10,872 nucleotides of DNA, from positions 190 to 11,061 of the forward strand of contig DAVH01000011.1 in the NCBI GenBank assembly GCA_002508545.1, written 5' to 3'. Below, in pieces: positions 1-6,857 of this stretch. Below the pieces are notes generated by a model. That model was given only the letters and a program-made list of their open reading frames with translations, was not told the origin of the DNA and did not search any database. Each line of letters opens with the position of its first letter. Position 1 is the first letter of the stretch. The DNA comes from Methanomassiliicoccus sp. UBA6. Its GTDB lineage: Archaea > Thermoplasmatota > Thermoplasmata > Methanomassiliicoccales > Methanomassiliicoccaceae. The position numbers and the translations under genes were made by a program.

Positions 1-2
1 AG

Positions 3-1037
3 GAGGCCGCGAAGTACGGCATCACGATCAACCGGGTCGCGGTCACCGACGCCTCGGTGTTCGTGAACAAGATCACCTCGGAGAAGCAGGCCGGCAGGGA
101 GACCGGCGGGTCCATCGACCTCATCTGGGTCAACGGCGAGAACTACTTCACCCTGAGGCAGGGCGGACTGCTCTTCGGCCCCTGGGCCGACCAGATCCCG
201 AACTCGGTACTGGTGAACTGGAGCGATCCCTCATTCGCCTACGACATGGGCTACGAGGTCGACTTCTACGAGTCGCCCTGGGGCACCGCCCAGTACCAGA
301 TGATCTACGACTCCGCCAAGCACGACGAGTCGGAGCTGCCCCATAGCTTCGCCGAACTCATGGCCTGGGCGCAGGCGAACCCCGGGCGGTTCACCTACGC
401 GGCGCCGCCGGCGTTCATGGGCACGACGATGATCAAGTCGGCCCTCTACGAGCTGACCGGTGGGTACGAGCAGTACGCGGACGACGACCTCACCCTGGAG
501 CAGTTCAGGACCATGTCCGAGCCGCTGTACGACTACCTGAGCGACCTGGAGCCCTACCTCTGGAACGAAGGGAAGACCTATCCCGCGGAGATCACCGAGC
601 TCAACCGGATGTTCAGCGACGGTGAGGTCGATCTGACCATGACCTTCTCCGGAGCGGGCATATCCTCGGACATCCAGAGCGGGGCGCTGCCCTCCACCGC
701 CAAGGTCTACTGCATGGACACCTCGATCGCCAACACCAACTACGTGGCCATACCGTTCAACGCCAACGCCAAGGCCGCGGCGATGGTCGTCGCCAACATC
801 CTGCTCGAGCCGGAGCAGCAGGCCCAGCACATCGCCCTCACCGGAAGCGGCGCGGGCATCGATGTCAACGCCCTGGACGGGTGGCGGGCGGACGTCATAA
901 ACGATGTCTATGACAGCCTGCCGGCCGGCACCATAGTGTCGAGGGAGGACGCCGCCAGGACCAGTGCGCCCGACCTCGGTGGAAACCTGGTGGGGTACAT
1001 CGAGACGGTGTGGACGGAAAGGATCGGCGGTGCTTGA
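3..1037 (+). CDS. YnjB-type ABC transporter substrate-binding protein, 5' truncated
   Basis: The reading frame is open from base 3 and stops at TGA 1035-1037, so 344 residues are visible and the N-terminus, with any signal peptide or lipobox, lies outside the window. A GTG at 57 is in frame, but the residues before it read as normal protein, so it is not the start. Features I associate with the YnjB family (COG4134) are the DLIWVNGEN segment (about residues 39-47), a GPWADQIPN segment, an ESPWG-AQ---IYDSAK segment and ANPGRFTYAAPP. The protein would sit outside the membrane and deliver ligand to the two permeases encoded downstream. Family ligands are not established, so I assign no substrate. 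Many arginines use AGG. The family call is by recognition of segments, not alignment. It is the first visible gene of the operon, and its promoter is not in the window. Confidence 0.85.
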   Translation, partial: EAAKYGITINRVAVTDASVFVNKITSEKQAGRETGGSIDLIWVNGENYFTLRQGGLLFGPWADQIPNSVLVNWSDPSFAYDMGYEVDFYESPWGTAQYQMIYDSAKHDESELPHSFAELMAWAQANPGRFTYAAPPAFMGTTMIKSALYELTGGYEQYADDDLTLEQFRTMSEPLYDYLSDLEPYLWNEGKTYPAEITELNRMFSDGEVDLTMTFSGAGISSDIQSGALPSTAKVYCMDTSIANTNYVAIPFNANAKAAAMVVANILLEPEQQAQHIALTGSGAGIDVNALDGWRADVINDVYDSLPAGTIVSREDAARTSAPDLGGNLVGYIETVWTERIGGA

Positions 1038-1047
1038 GCTGCCGGAA

Positions 1048-1071
1048 CGGCGGGGAGTAGTCTCCCCGCCG
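1048..1071 (+). promoter_or_regulatory. Perfect 10-bp stem-loop between binding-protein and permease genes
   Basis: CGGCGGGGAG (1048-1057) is followed by the loop TAGT and by its exact reverse complement CTCCCCGCCG (1062-1071). A short TCTTTT follows at 1078-1083. The hairpin starts 10 nt after the binding-protein stop and lies in a 131-nt gap, whereas the other genes of the operon overlap. It may partly terminate transcription or protect the 3' end of the binding-protein message, which would give more binding protein than membrane components. The structure is seen directly; the role is inferred. Confidence 0.55.
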
Positions 1072-1168
1072 AACACATCTTTTGTCTGGGAGGCAATGCG
1101 CGGCATGTGGAATCGCGGGTCCAGAGCGCCGATGGAACGGCGTCGATGTTCGCCGGAGCGGATCTGAC

Positions 1169-2047
1169 ATGAGTGACAGGAAGACCTGGATCATGCTCAT
1201 GCCGGCGCTGCTGGTGATCGTGGCGTTCTTCATCGCCCCCCTGGTGTACTCGTTCCTCCTAAGCCTGAACTTCTTCTCCATCACTTCGAACACCACCGTC
1301 GGGTTCCAGGCATATGCCAGTATCCTCGGGAGCAAGAGCTTCATCGATTCCCTGGCGTTCTCGCTGACCATCGCGGCCGTGTCCACGGTGGTCTCCATCG
1401 CCGTCGCCATCGTAGTGTCCATGGCCCTCCGCCGGACCTTCATCGGCCGAAAGCTCGCTCTCTTCGTCTACCAGTTCAACATCCCGGTGCCCCACCTGGT
1501 GGTCGCGATCTCGGTCCTGCTTCTCCTTTCGCAGACCGGGCTGGTCTCCAGGATGCTGTTCGCCCTCGGCATCATCTCGGCCCCCTCGGACTTCCCGATG
1601 ATCGTGTTCGACCAGAGCGGGCTCGGGATCATCATCGCCTTCGTGCTGAAGTTCTTCCCGTTCATCGGGATAGCGGTCCTCTCCCTCCTGCTGACCACCA
1701 TCGACGACTACGAGATGCAGGCGGCTACCCTGGGGGCCGGTCCGCTGCGCAGGTTCGTGTATGTGCTCTTGCCTATGATGATGCCGTCCATCCTGTTCTC
1801 GTCGATCCTGGTGTTCGCCTACGCCTTCGGCTCCTACGAGGTGCCGTTCCTTCTCGGCAGCACCTATCCAAAGGCTCTCTCGATCCTATCGTACCAGGAG
1901 TTCACCGACATCGACCTGAACTCCCGTCCCCAGGCCCTGGCCATAGCCAACATGATCACCCTGGTGGTGGTGGCCATGGTCATCCTGGCATACATGCAGC
2001 TGAACGCGATGAACCGGATGGGGGTGAGAAAGGATGGCGAAGCGTAG
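1169..2047 (+). CDS. ABC transporter permease 1 (binding-protein-dependent importer)
   Basis: The 292-residue protein is an integral membrane subunit. Hydrophobic segments lie near residues 8-30, 64-86, 106-121, 151-177, 206-226 and 257-276, giving about six spans. The cytoplasmic EAA loop that docks to the ATPase is visible as EMQAATLGAGPLRRF (about 182-196). I chose ATG 1169 because the protein then begins MSDRKTWIM directly before the first membrane span; GGAG at 1155-1158 could serve as ribosome binding site. The same frame is open upstream to about 1082, but that extension is Arg/Cys-rich and unlike a permease N-terminus. The start of permease 2 lies 14 nt inside its 3' end. It corresponds to one half of the fused E. 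coli YnjC permease or to a PotB-like subunit; the sequence does not decide the substrate. Confidence 0.88.
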   Translation: MSDRKTWIMLMPALLVIVAFFIAPLVYSFLLSLNFFSITSNTTVGFQAYASILGSKSFIDSLAFSLTIAAVSTVVSIAVAIVVSMALRRTFIGRKLALFVYQFNIPVPHLVVAISVLLLLSQTGLVSRMLFALGIISAPSDFPMIVFDQSGLGIIIAFVLKFFPFIGIAVLSLLLTTIDDYEMQAATLGAGPLRRFVYVLLPMMMPSILFSSILVFAYAFGSYEVPFLLGSTYPKALSILSYQEFTDIDLNSRPQALAIANMITLVVVAMVILAYMQLNAMNRMGVRKDGEA

Positions 2048-2837
2048 CCGCTCCAGACCTCTCGTTCTCATGTTCCTTTACGCGGCGGTGGTCCTGCCGG
2101 TGATCCCGATAGTGATGTGGTCGTTCAGCTTCCGGTGGGCCTACCCGCGCCTGGTGCCGGAGTGGAGCTCGAGGGCGTGGGACTACGTCTTCGGGCAGCA
2201 GAACATCGTCGACGCGATCATCACCAGCATCGCCGTGTCCACGGCGGTGACCGCGCTCTCCCTCGTCCTGGGGTACACCGCGGCCAAGGCACTGGGCACC
2301 CGGGAGTTCAAGGGAAAGACGGCGGTGGAGATCTTCATCCTGCTCCCGGCCATCGTGCCGGTGATCTCCGCGGTGATGGGGATGCAGGGGATCTTTACCC
2401 GCCTCTACCTGACGGACACCTTCCTCGGGGTGGTCATCGGCCACACGGTCTTCACCATGCCCTACATGATCATGGGCCTTTCCTCGGTGTTCAGGAACTA
2501 CAACATGGAGTACGAGCAGGCGGCCCGCACGCTGGGTGCGGACCGATGGTCGGTGCTCATGGAGGTCACCGTTCCGGCGATCTTCCCCGGCCTGGTCGTC
2601 GCCTGCCTCTTCGCGTTCGTGGTCTCCTGGTCCCAGTACCTGCTGACGCTGATGATCGGAGGGACCGCGGTGGAGACCCTCCCGATGCTGCTCTTCGCCC
2701 TCATGGGAAGCGGCGACTACGCGGTGGCGTCCGCCGTCTCCATCGTGTTCATCCTGCCGGTGCTTATCCTGCTGGTCCTGACATCGAGGTTCTTAACGAC
2801 CAACGGCGTTGCGAGCGGAGGTATCAACCAGATATGA
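2034..2837 (+). CDS. ABC transporter permease 2 (binding-protein-dependent importer)
   Basis: The 267-residue membrane protein has hydrophobic segments near residues 10-32, 60-84, 99-118, 130-152, 184-206 and 230-252. The EAA loop is clear as EQAARTLGADRWSVLMEVTVP (about 161-181), the ATPase contact site. The start is ATG 2034, with GGTGA at 2023-2027 about six bases upstream, inside the last codons of permease 1, so translation is probably coupled. Its TGA overlaps the ATPase start in an ATGA junction. The two permeases would form a heterodimeric pore fed by the upstream binding protein. It could equally be described as PotC/ThiP-like; the assignment to this transporter rests on operon position. 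Confidence 0.88.
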   Translation: MAKRSRSRPLVLMFLYAAVVLPVIPIVMWSFSFRWAYPRLVPEWSSRAWDYVFGQQNIVDAIITSIAVSTAVTALSLVLGYTAAKALGTREFKGKTAVEIFILLPAIVPVISAVMGMQGIFTRLYLTDTFLGVVIGHTVFTMPYMIMGLSSVFRNYNMEYEQAARTLGADRWSVLMEVTVPAIFPGLVVACLFAFVVSWSQYLLTLMIGGTAVETLPMLLFALMGSGDYAVASAVSIVFILPVLILLVLTSRFLTTNGVASGGINQI

Positions 2838-4000
2838 CATTCATGGAGCTGCGGTCGCTGACCAAGAGGTACGAGGGCGCCAAGACGGAGTGCGTGAAGG
2901 CGGTGGACCTCAAGGTGGACGAGGGGCAGATCGTGGTGCTTCTCGGACCGTCCGGATGCGGGAAGACCACGACGATGAAGATGATCGCCGGCCTGATCGA
3001 GCCGACCTCCGGGGACGTGCTGATCGAGGGCAGGTCCGTCCTGTCCACGCCCGCTGAGAAGCGGGACGTGTCCATGGTGTTCCAGAAGCCGCTGCTCTTC
3101 CCGCACATGACCGTGGCCCAGAACATCGGCTTCGGGCTGAAGATGCGGGGCGTGCCCAAGGACGTGATCGAGCGGAAGGTCAAGGAGATGCTCGAGCTGG
3201 TTAAGCTGGAGGGATACGGCGGAAGGAGAGCGAACCAACTGTCCGGCGGTCAGGAGCAGAGGGTGTCCCTGGCCCGGGCGCTGATCGTCGAGCCCAAGCT
3301 CCTGCTCCTCGATGAGCCGCTGAGCGCGCTGGACGCCGAGCTCAGGCTGGAGATGCGGGAGCTGATACGGGAGATCAACCGGAGATACAGGATCACGATG
3401 ATGTTCGTGACCCATGACCAGCAGGAGGCGGTGATGCTCGCCGACCGCATCGCCCTCATGGTGGACGGGGAGATCGTGCAGTACGACGGACCGTCCGCGT
3501 TCTACACCCGTCCGCGGACCAGGAGGGTGGCCGAGTTCTTCGGCTGGACCAACTTCGTGCCGGCGATCCAGAAGGGCAGGACGATCACCTGCTGCCTGGG
3601 CGAGTTCACCTTCCCCGGCCTCGAGGAGCACGACGGCCCGATCTGTCTGACCATCCGGCCCGAGGCGGCCGTCCTGTGTCCCGAAGACCAGGGCTACCGG
3701 GCGGTGGTCAGGAAGGCGGTGTACATGGGGACCAGGATCGACTACGAGGTGGAGTGCCTCGGCTCCCGGCTCGGCATAAGCCTGGACTCGGAGCGGATGT
3801 ATGAGAAGGGGGAGGAGATCCACATCAAGCTCATCCCCTCGAAGATCTGGGCGGTCAAGTGCGACGGGAAGACGGTGTGCGACAATCGCGTGGTGTGGGA
3901 GAACCCCGCCCCGTTCAAGACGACGTCCGGCGGGGCCGGGGAGACGATCGCGCCGTCGGTCCTCGATCCGCCGAAGCTTCCCTCTGAGCAATCCCCTTAG
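2834..4000 (+). CDS. ABC transporter ATP-binding protein with C-terminal TOBE-like domain
   Basis: The 388-residue cytoplasmic ATPase would power the importer. All nucleotide-binding motifs are intact: Walker A GPSGCGKTT (38-46), Q-loop Q84, signature LSGGQ (136-140), Walker B LLLLDEP (156-162), D-loop SALD (164-167) and H-loop H194. Residues after about 240 form a beta-rich extension like the TOBE/MalK regulatory domain of the PotA, MalK and CysA group. E. coli YnjD is shorter and, from memory, lacks such an extension. ATG 2834 overlaps the permease stop by four bases, and GGAGG at 2817-2821 lies 12 nt upstream; ATG 2843 is an alternative start. Ten of the first 21 arginine codons are AGG or AGA, a strong contrast with the prs gene later in the window. 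The substrate is unknown. Confidence 0.92.
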   Translation: MTFMELRSLTKRYEGAKTECVKAVDLKVDEGQIVVLLGPSGCGKTTTMKMIAGLIEPTSGDVLIEGRSVLSTPAEKRDVSMVFQKPLLFPHMTVAQNIGFGLKMRGVPKDVIERKVKEMLELVKLEGYGGRRANQLSGGQEQRVSLARALIVEPKLLLLDEPLSALDAELRLEMRELIREINRRYRITMMFVTHDQQEAVMLADRIALMVDGEIVQYDGPSAFYTRPRTRRVAEFFGWTNFVPAIQKGRTITCCLGEFTFPGLEEHDGPICLTIRPEAAVLCPEDQGYRAVVRKAVYMGTRIDYEVECLGSRLGISLDSERMYEKGEEIHIKLIPSKIWAVKCDGKTVCDNRVVWENPAPFKTTSGGAGETIAPSVLDPPKLPSEQSP

Positions 4001-4192
4001 GGCCGCGGACGACAAGCTCCTGGGGAGCGCCACCTCTGGAAAATTGATGCGTGTCGGCGACGGCGACATGGCCGGCCACGAGCTTTTGGGCCGTGCTCCG
4101 TTGAAGCCGCCAGCATAGGGTTTCCCGTAGAATCTCATTGTACAGGCCGGGCTTCGGCCGGAACACTCCTTTGATGGCACCCCAACTCGCAA

Positions 4193-4201
4193 CTTATTAA
4201 T
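4193..4201 (+). promoter_or_regulatory. Archaeal TATA box (CTTATTAAT), leaderless geometry
   Basis: CTTATTAAT is an AT-rich island in GC-rich surroundings. Its first base lies 33 nt before ATG 4226. With archaeal transcription starting about 25 nt after the box, the message would begin at or within a few bases of the start codon. No Shine-Dalgarno sequence lies between box and ATG, which fits a leaderless mRNA. The rest of the 225-nt gap after the ABC operon (4,001-4,225) shows no gene I can support; a weak 5-bp GGCCG/CGGCC stem lies at 4145-4159. Confidence 0.6.
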
Positions 4202-4225
4202 GCCGCGGTCTGCAAAGACATCGTC

Positions 4226-4822
4226 ATGCGGAAGATCATCGTTCTTACATTCGTCTCGATGGATGGCGTCATGCAAGCGCCCGGCGGGCCCGAGGAGGAC
4301 GTCTCCGGCGGCTTCAAGTACGGCGGCTGGACCGTCCCCTACTTCGATGAGTTCATGGGCAAGGTGATGGAGGAGCAGATGGGACGGCCGTACGATCTCC
4401 TCTTGGGCAGGAAGACCTACGAGATCTTCGCCTCCTACTGGCCATATCATCGGGACGAGGACATGGGGATCAATCAGGCAACGAAGTACGTCGCCTCCCG
4501 GCATCCCCTGCAGTTCACCTGGGAGCGGTCGGTCCAACTGCAGGGCGATGCAGCGAAGGCGATAGCTGACCTCAAGGCGCAGGACGGCCCGGACATCCAG
4601 GTCCATGGCAGCGGCAACCTGGTACAGACCCTGCTGAAGCACGATCTGGTCGATGAGCTATGGCTGAAGATCTATCCCCTGACGCTCGGCCCGGGAAAGC
4701 GGCTGTTCGCCGATGGCGCGGTCCCGGCGGCCTTCAAGCTCATCGACAGCAAGGTCTCGCCCAAGGGGGTCATCATCGCCAATTACCGGCGCGACGGACA
4801 GGTCGAGACGGGGACCTTCTGA
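4226..4822 (+). CDS. Dihydrofolate reductase-family protein (RibD C-terminal-like domain)
   Basis: The 198-residue protein fits the RibD_C fold (PF01872), a NAD(P)H-binding reductase fold that includes the reductase half of RibD and many uncharacterised YyaP/YwjB-type proteins. Visible hallmarks are an N-terminal strand ending VSMDGVMQAPGG (10-21), a DLLLGRKTYE segment (57-66), HGSGNLVQTLL (128-138) and DELWLKIYPLTLGPGKRLF (143-161). The length is that of a stand-alone member, with no RibD deaminase half, so a role in riboflavin synthesis is not implied. The substrate is unknown. ATG 4226 is supported by the TATA box 33 nt upstream. The gene converges on the VOC gene with about 90 nt between them, in which I see no convincing terminator. 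Confidence 0.85.
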   Translation: MRKIIVLTFVSMDGVMQAPGGPEEDVSGGFKYGGWTVPYFDEFMGKVMEEQMGRPYDLLLGRKTYEIFASYWPYHRDEDMGINQATKYVASRHPLQFTWERSVQLQGDAAKAIADLKAQDGPDIQVHGSGNLVQTLLKHDLVDELWLKIYPLTLGPGKRLFADGAVPAAFKLIDSKVSPKGVIIANYRRDGQVETGTF

Positions 4823-4912
4823 GATCAATAGCGCGGGACCGAGAGCATATACATCGTCCGGATGATCGAGCGGCCCCTGCGCACGTGGCCGGGGCGCTGA
4901 GCGCTTATGGAC

Positions 4913-5359
4913 CTAGCTCCAGCCGTACTTCTTCCCTTCCACCCTCAGCTCCTCGCTCCACTTGTCCAGAGACAGCTGGGAGTTGATCTCGACAAGGTTG
5001 CCATCGGGATCGCGAAGGTGCATGGCCCTTATGCCGTAGTCGGGATAATCGATGGGCGGGTTCACGAGCTCGACGCCCGCTCCGGTGAGCCGGCCATGCA
5101 GTTCGTCCAGGTCATCGACCTGGAAGACGACCGCGAAGGCGTCCTGGGAAACTGCGCTCAGCGGCAGGCCCTGCGTGCGCACGTCCCTGGCCATGAGGTC
5201 CCGCCGGAAGATCGACAGGTACGTGGTGCCTCCTAGGCTGAACGAGGCGTAATCGTCGCCGAGGTCCCCCCAGGTGACCTTGAGCCCGAGGGTGTCGCGG
5301 TAGAATCGGTAGCAGTCATCGAAGCGGGTGACCATGAGACGGACGCAGGAGAGTTTCAT
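4913..5359 (-). CDS. VOC (glyoxalase/bleomycin-resistance fold) protein
   Basis: The 148-residue protein has the layout of a small vicinal-oxygen-chelate protein. It shows a first beta strand and helix MKLSCVRLMV...CYRFYRDTLGLKV (1-28), a second half beginning FAVVFQVDDLDELHGRL (75-91), and the closing strand RAMHLRDPDGNLVEI (111-125), with E124 at the usual metal-ligand position. Members bind a divalent metal or small ligands and range from lyases and dioxygenases to drug-binding proteins, so no reaction is assigned. The start is uncertain. ATG 5359 fits the family N-terminus, but its purine-rich GGGGGAGGG directly abuts the codon. ATG 5392, giving 11 extra residues, lies 37 nt after a TATA-like CTTTAAG and could be near-leaderless. 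The gene is divergent from the acetyltransferase gene. Confidence 0.82.
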   Translation of the reverse strand: MKLSCVRLMVTRFDDCYRFYRDTLGLKVTWGDLGDDYASFSLGGTTYLSIFRRDLMARDVRTQGLPLSAVSQDAFAVVFQVDDLDELHGRLTGAGVELVNPPIDYPDYGIRAMHLRDPDGNLVEINSQLSLDKWSEELRVEGKKYGWS

Positions 5360-5420
5360 CCCTCCCCCATCGACTTCGCGGGTCATCAACATGCTGCGAC
5401 GATCGATCCCAGCTTTGACC

Positions 5421-5430
5421 TTCTTAAAGC
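5421..5430 (-). promoter_or_regulatory. TATA-like element (GCTTTAAGAA) upstream of the VOC gene
   Basis: Read on the minus strand, GCTTTAAGAA is the only AT-rich stretch upstream of the VOC coding region. It lies 37 nt before ATG 5392 and 70 nt before ATG 5359. Transcription starting about 25 nt downstream would give either a very short leader to 5392 or a leader of roughly 40 nt to 5359. The plus-strand reading could also direct transcription toward the acetyltransferase, but the spacing fits poorly. Confidence 0.3.
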
Positions 5431-5515
5431 TCCCGACCGACTTCGTGTGGACCTCCAGCCGTTCCATGACCTCGGCGGAGAACATCTTTTTTCCCTGAAC
5501 CCCTTCCCGGCGGCA

Positions 5516-6085
5516 ATGACCCCGGAAGCTCACGTGCCGTCGACACTGATGACCAGGCGGTTGCGCATCCGCCCCCTCGAGGTCGCCGACGCCGAGGCGC
5601 TGTTCGTCCTGAAGTCGGACCCCTCGGTCACGGCATGCTACGGCCAGGACCCTCATCCCTCGGTCGAACGTACTCGCGAGTGGGTGTCGAGGAACGTTGA
5701 GGAACAACAGCGGGGCGAGGTGCTCCACTGGGTCCTGGAGCTGAGGGACGAGGGCGAGATCATAGGGGCGTGCTGCCTGTGGAACTTCAACGACAGCCGT
5801 ACCTGCGCCGAGATAGGTTACGAGCTTCGCCCGGAGTTTTGGCGGCAGGGCCTGATGACCGAGGCCCTGTCAGCGATCATTGACCACGCCTTCGGGAGCC
5901 TCCGGTTCCACCGCCTGGAGGCGGTTCCCCTGGCAAGCAACAGGGCATCGATCGGCCTCCTGCTGAAACTGGGCTTCCGGCGGGAGGGAGTGCTGCGCCA
6001 GCGCCAGCTGGCGGGCGGGCGCCACGTGGACCAGTGGTACCTCGGCCTGCTGGAGGCCGACCGGCAGGCGGATTCCGGCCGGTGA
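5516..6085 (+). CDS. GNAT-family N-acetyltransferase (RimJ/RimL type)
   Basis: The 189-residue protein would transfer acetyl from acetyl-CoA to an amine, on a protein N-terminus or a small molecule. The RimJ/RimL pattern is clear: an N-terminal RRLRIRPLEVADAEALF segment, the strand AEIGYELRPEFW (98-109), the acetyl-CoA pyrophosphate loop RQGLMT (110-115) in place of the usual RxGxG/A, an asparagine in the LASNRAS helix (N142), and LLLKLGFRREGVLR near the C-terminus. The start is not certain. ATG 5516 lies 30 nt after a T-rich CTTTTTTCC that could be a degenerate TATA element, with no Shine-Dalgarno sequence. The frame is open upstream to GTG 5447, and ATG 5549 is the next option. It is a single gene, divergent from the VOC gene and convergent with TBP. 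The acceptor is unknown. Confidence 0.83.
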   Translation: MTPEAHVPSTLMTRRLRIRPLEVADAEALFVLKSDPSVTACYGQDPHPSVERTREWVSRNVEEQQRGEVLHWVLELRDEGEIIGACCLWNFNDSRTCAEIGYELRPEFWRQGLMTEALSAIIDHAFGSLRFHRLEAVPLASNRASIGLLLKLGFRREGVLRQRQLAGGRHVDQWYLGLLEADRQADSGR

Positions 6086-6132
6086 TGGCGAGGCCGCTGT
6101 TCCACCATACTCCTGGGTGAGGCGAGGACGCC

Positions 6133-6690
6133 TCAGGGAGCCAGCAGCTCCGCCTGCCGCAGCTCCTCGGCGAGCTTCTCCACCGCCACGCCCACATCTT
6201 CCGGTCTTCTTGCCCCGGTGCACACCAGCCTTCCGGAGCCGAACAGCAGTATGACCACCTTCGGCTCGTCCATGCGGTACACCAGTCCAGGGAACACCTC
6301 CGGCTCGTACTCCACGCGCTCGAGGCCCAGGGTGATGACCACCGAGGCCAGGTTGATGGGGCTCTCCAGGTTGGACGAGGCCACAATGTTCTGCACCTCA
6401 ACGGTCGGCGATTTCTCGACCTTCACCCCCGCCGCCCTCACGCTCTCGGTCACCTTGTCCACGGCGATCTGGACGTGCTTCAGCGTTTTCGCGCCGGTGC
6501 ACACCAGCTTGCCGCTGCGGAACAGGAGGGTGGCTGTCTTCGGGTTCTTCAACCGGAAGACCAACCCGGGGAACGATTCAGGGTTGTACTCGGATCCAGG
6601 CATGGACTGGACCAGCTTGCTGAGGTCAAGCTCGCAGCCTAGGCTAGCGGACGCCACTATGTTCTGTATCTCGTAGTTCGTAATGTCTAT
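6133..6690 (-). CDS. tbp: TATA-box-binding protein (TBP), probable ATA start
   Basis: TBP nucleates archaeal transcription by bending TATA DNA and recruiting TFB. The protein shows the two-fold internal repeat: YEIQNIVAS / FPGLVFRL / LLFRSGKLVCTGAK in the first half and VEVQNIVAS / FPGLVYRM / LLFGSGRLVCTGAR in the second, about 91 residues apart. The DNA-contacting asparagines (N10, N101) and the FP pairs that insert into DNA are present. From ATA at 6690-6688 the product is 185 residues, the usual archaeal length. The frame closes upstream at TAG 6717-6715 and contains no ATG, GTG or TTG before GTG 6657. A start at that GTG would remove the first half of beta-strand 1 together with N10, so the upstream start is preferred. 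ATA may be a genuine rare start or a G-to-A sequence error. The C-terminus is short and lacks an acidic tail. The gene is divergent from the AAA+ ATPase. Confidence 0.93.
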   Translation of the reverse strand: MDITNYEIQNIVASASLGCELDLSKLVQSMPGSEYNPESFPGLVFRLKNPKTATLLFRSGKLVCTGAKTLKHVQIAVDKVTESVRAAGVKVEKSPTVEVQNIVASSNLESPINLASVVITLGLERVEYEPEVFPGLVYRMDEPKVVILLFGSGRLVCTGARRPEDVGVAVEKLAEELRQAELLAP

Positions 6691-6714
6691 GCCCCGTGGC
6701 GGGTAGGTACTTCC

Positions 6715-6723
6715 CTATATAAG
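6715..6723 (-). promoter_or_regulatory. TATA box (CTTATATAG) of the TBP gene
   Basis: On the minus strand CTTATATAG is close to the archaeal box-A consensus. Its first base is 33 nt before the ATA at 6690, the same spacing as at the gene starting at 4226, which predicts transcription starting at about 6693-6690. TBP would recognise this box itself, so autoregulation is possible but not shown. The core is nearly palindromic, so the box might also fire toward the ATPase, though no start lies at leaderless distance in that direction. Confidence 0.7.
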
Positions 6724-6827
6724 CCGGAAGTGCCTGCAATGCGCCCGTTCCCGGCCCTTCTAGCGCATCCTGCGCTCCGTACTTAGGCCGCGGACCCTTC
6801 GGACCTAACATGCGTACATGGAGTAAG

Positions 6828-6834
6828 CTTATTA
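6828..6834 (+). promoter_or_regulatory. TATA-like box (CTTATTA) upstream of the RavA-type gene
   Basis: CTTATTA repeats the core of the box at 4193 and lies 30 nt before ATG 6858. The spacing predicts a transcript beginning at or near that ATG, so 6858 is preferred over ATG 6810, which lies upstream of the box. No Shine-Dalgarno-like sequence of note precedes 6858. Confidence 0.5.
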
Positions 6835-6857
6835 CCGAGCATGCTGAATTCGAGCGG

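Noticed and set aside
1096..1167. A 23-codon open frame with GGGAGG upstream, ending two bases before the permease 1 start, considered as a leader peptide
   Set aside because: The GGGAGG is only two bases from the ATG and the peptide is Arg-rich with no attenuation-like codon run; chance is more likely.
4013..4166. Minus-strand reading of the gap after the ABC operon giving a Trp/Leu/Gln-containing peptide that looks less random than most shadows
   Set aside because: I could not match it to any family, the frame is short, and it lacks a ribosome binding site; a gene remnant is possible but unsupported.
2717..4642. A 641-codon open frame on the minus strand opposite the ABC ATPase and reductase-like genes
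   Set aside because: It mirrors recognisable plus-strand genes, is rich in His/Arg/Leu/Pro/Asp as expected for GC-rich antisense frames, and shows no domain.
4838..4912. CATATAC at 4846-4852 as a promoter, and the GCGCTGAGCGC palindrome as a terminator
   Set aside because: No start codon lies at a suitable distance from the TATA-like sequence, and the palindrome has a one-base centre so cannot form a useful RNA hairpin.
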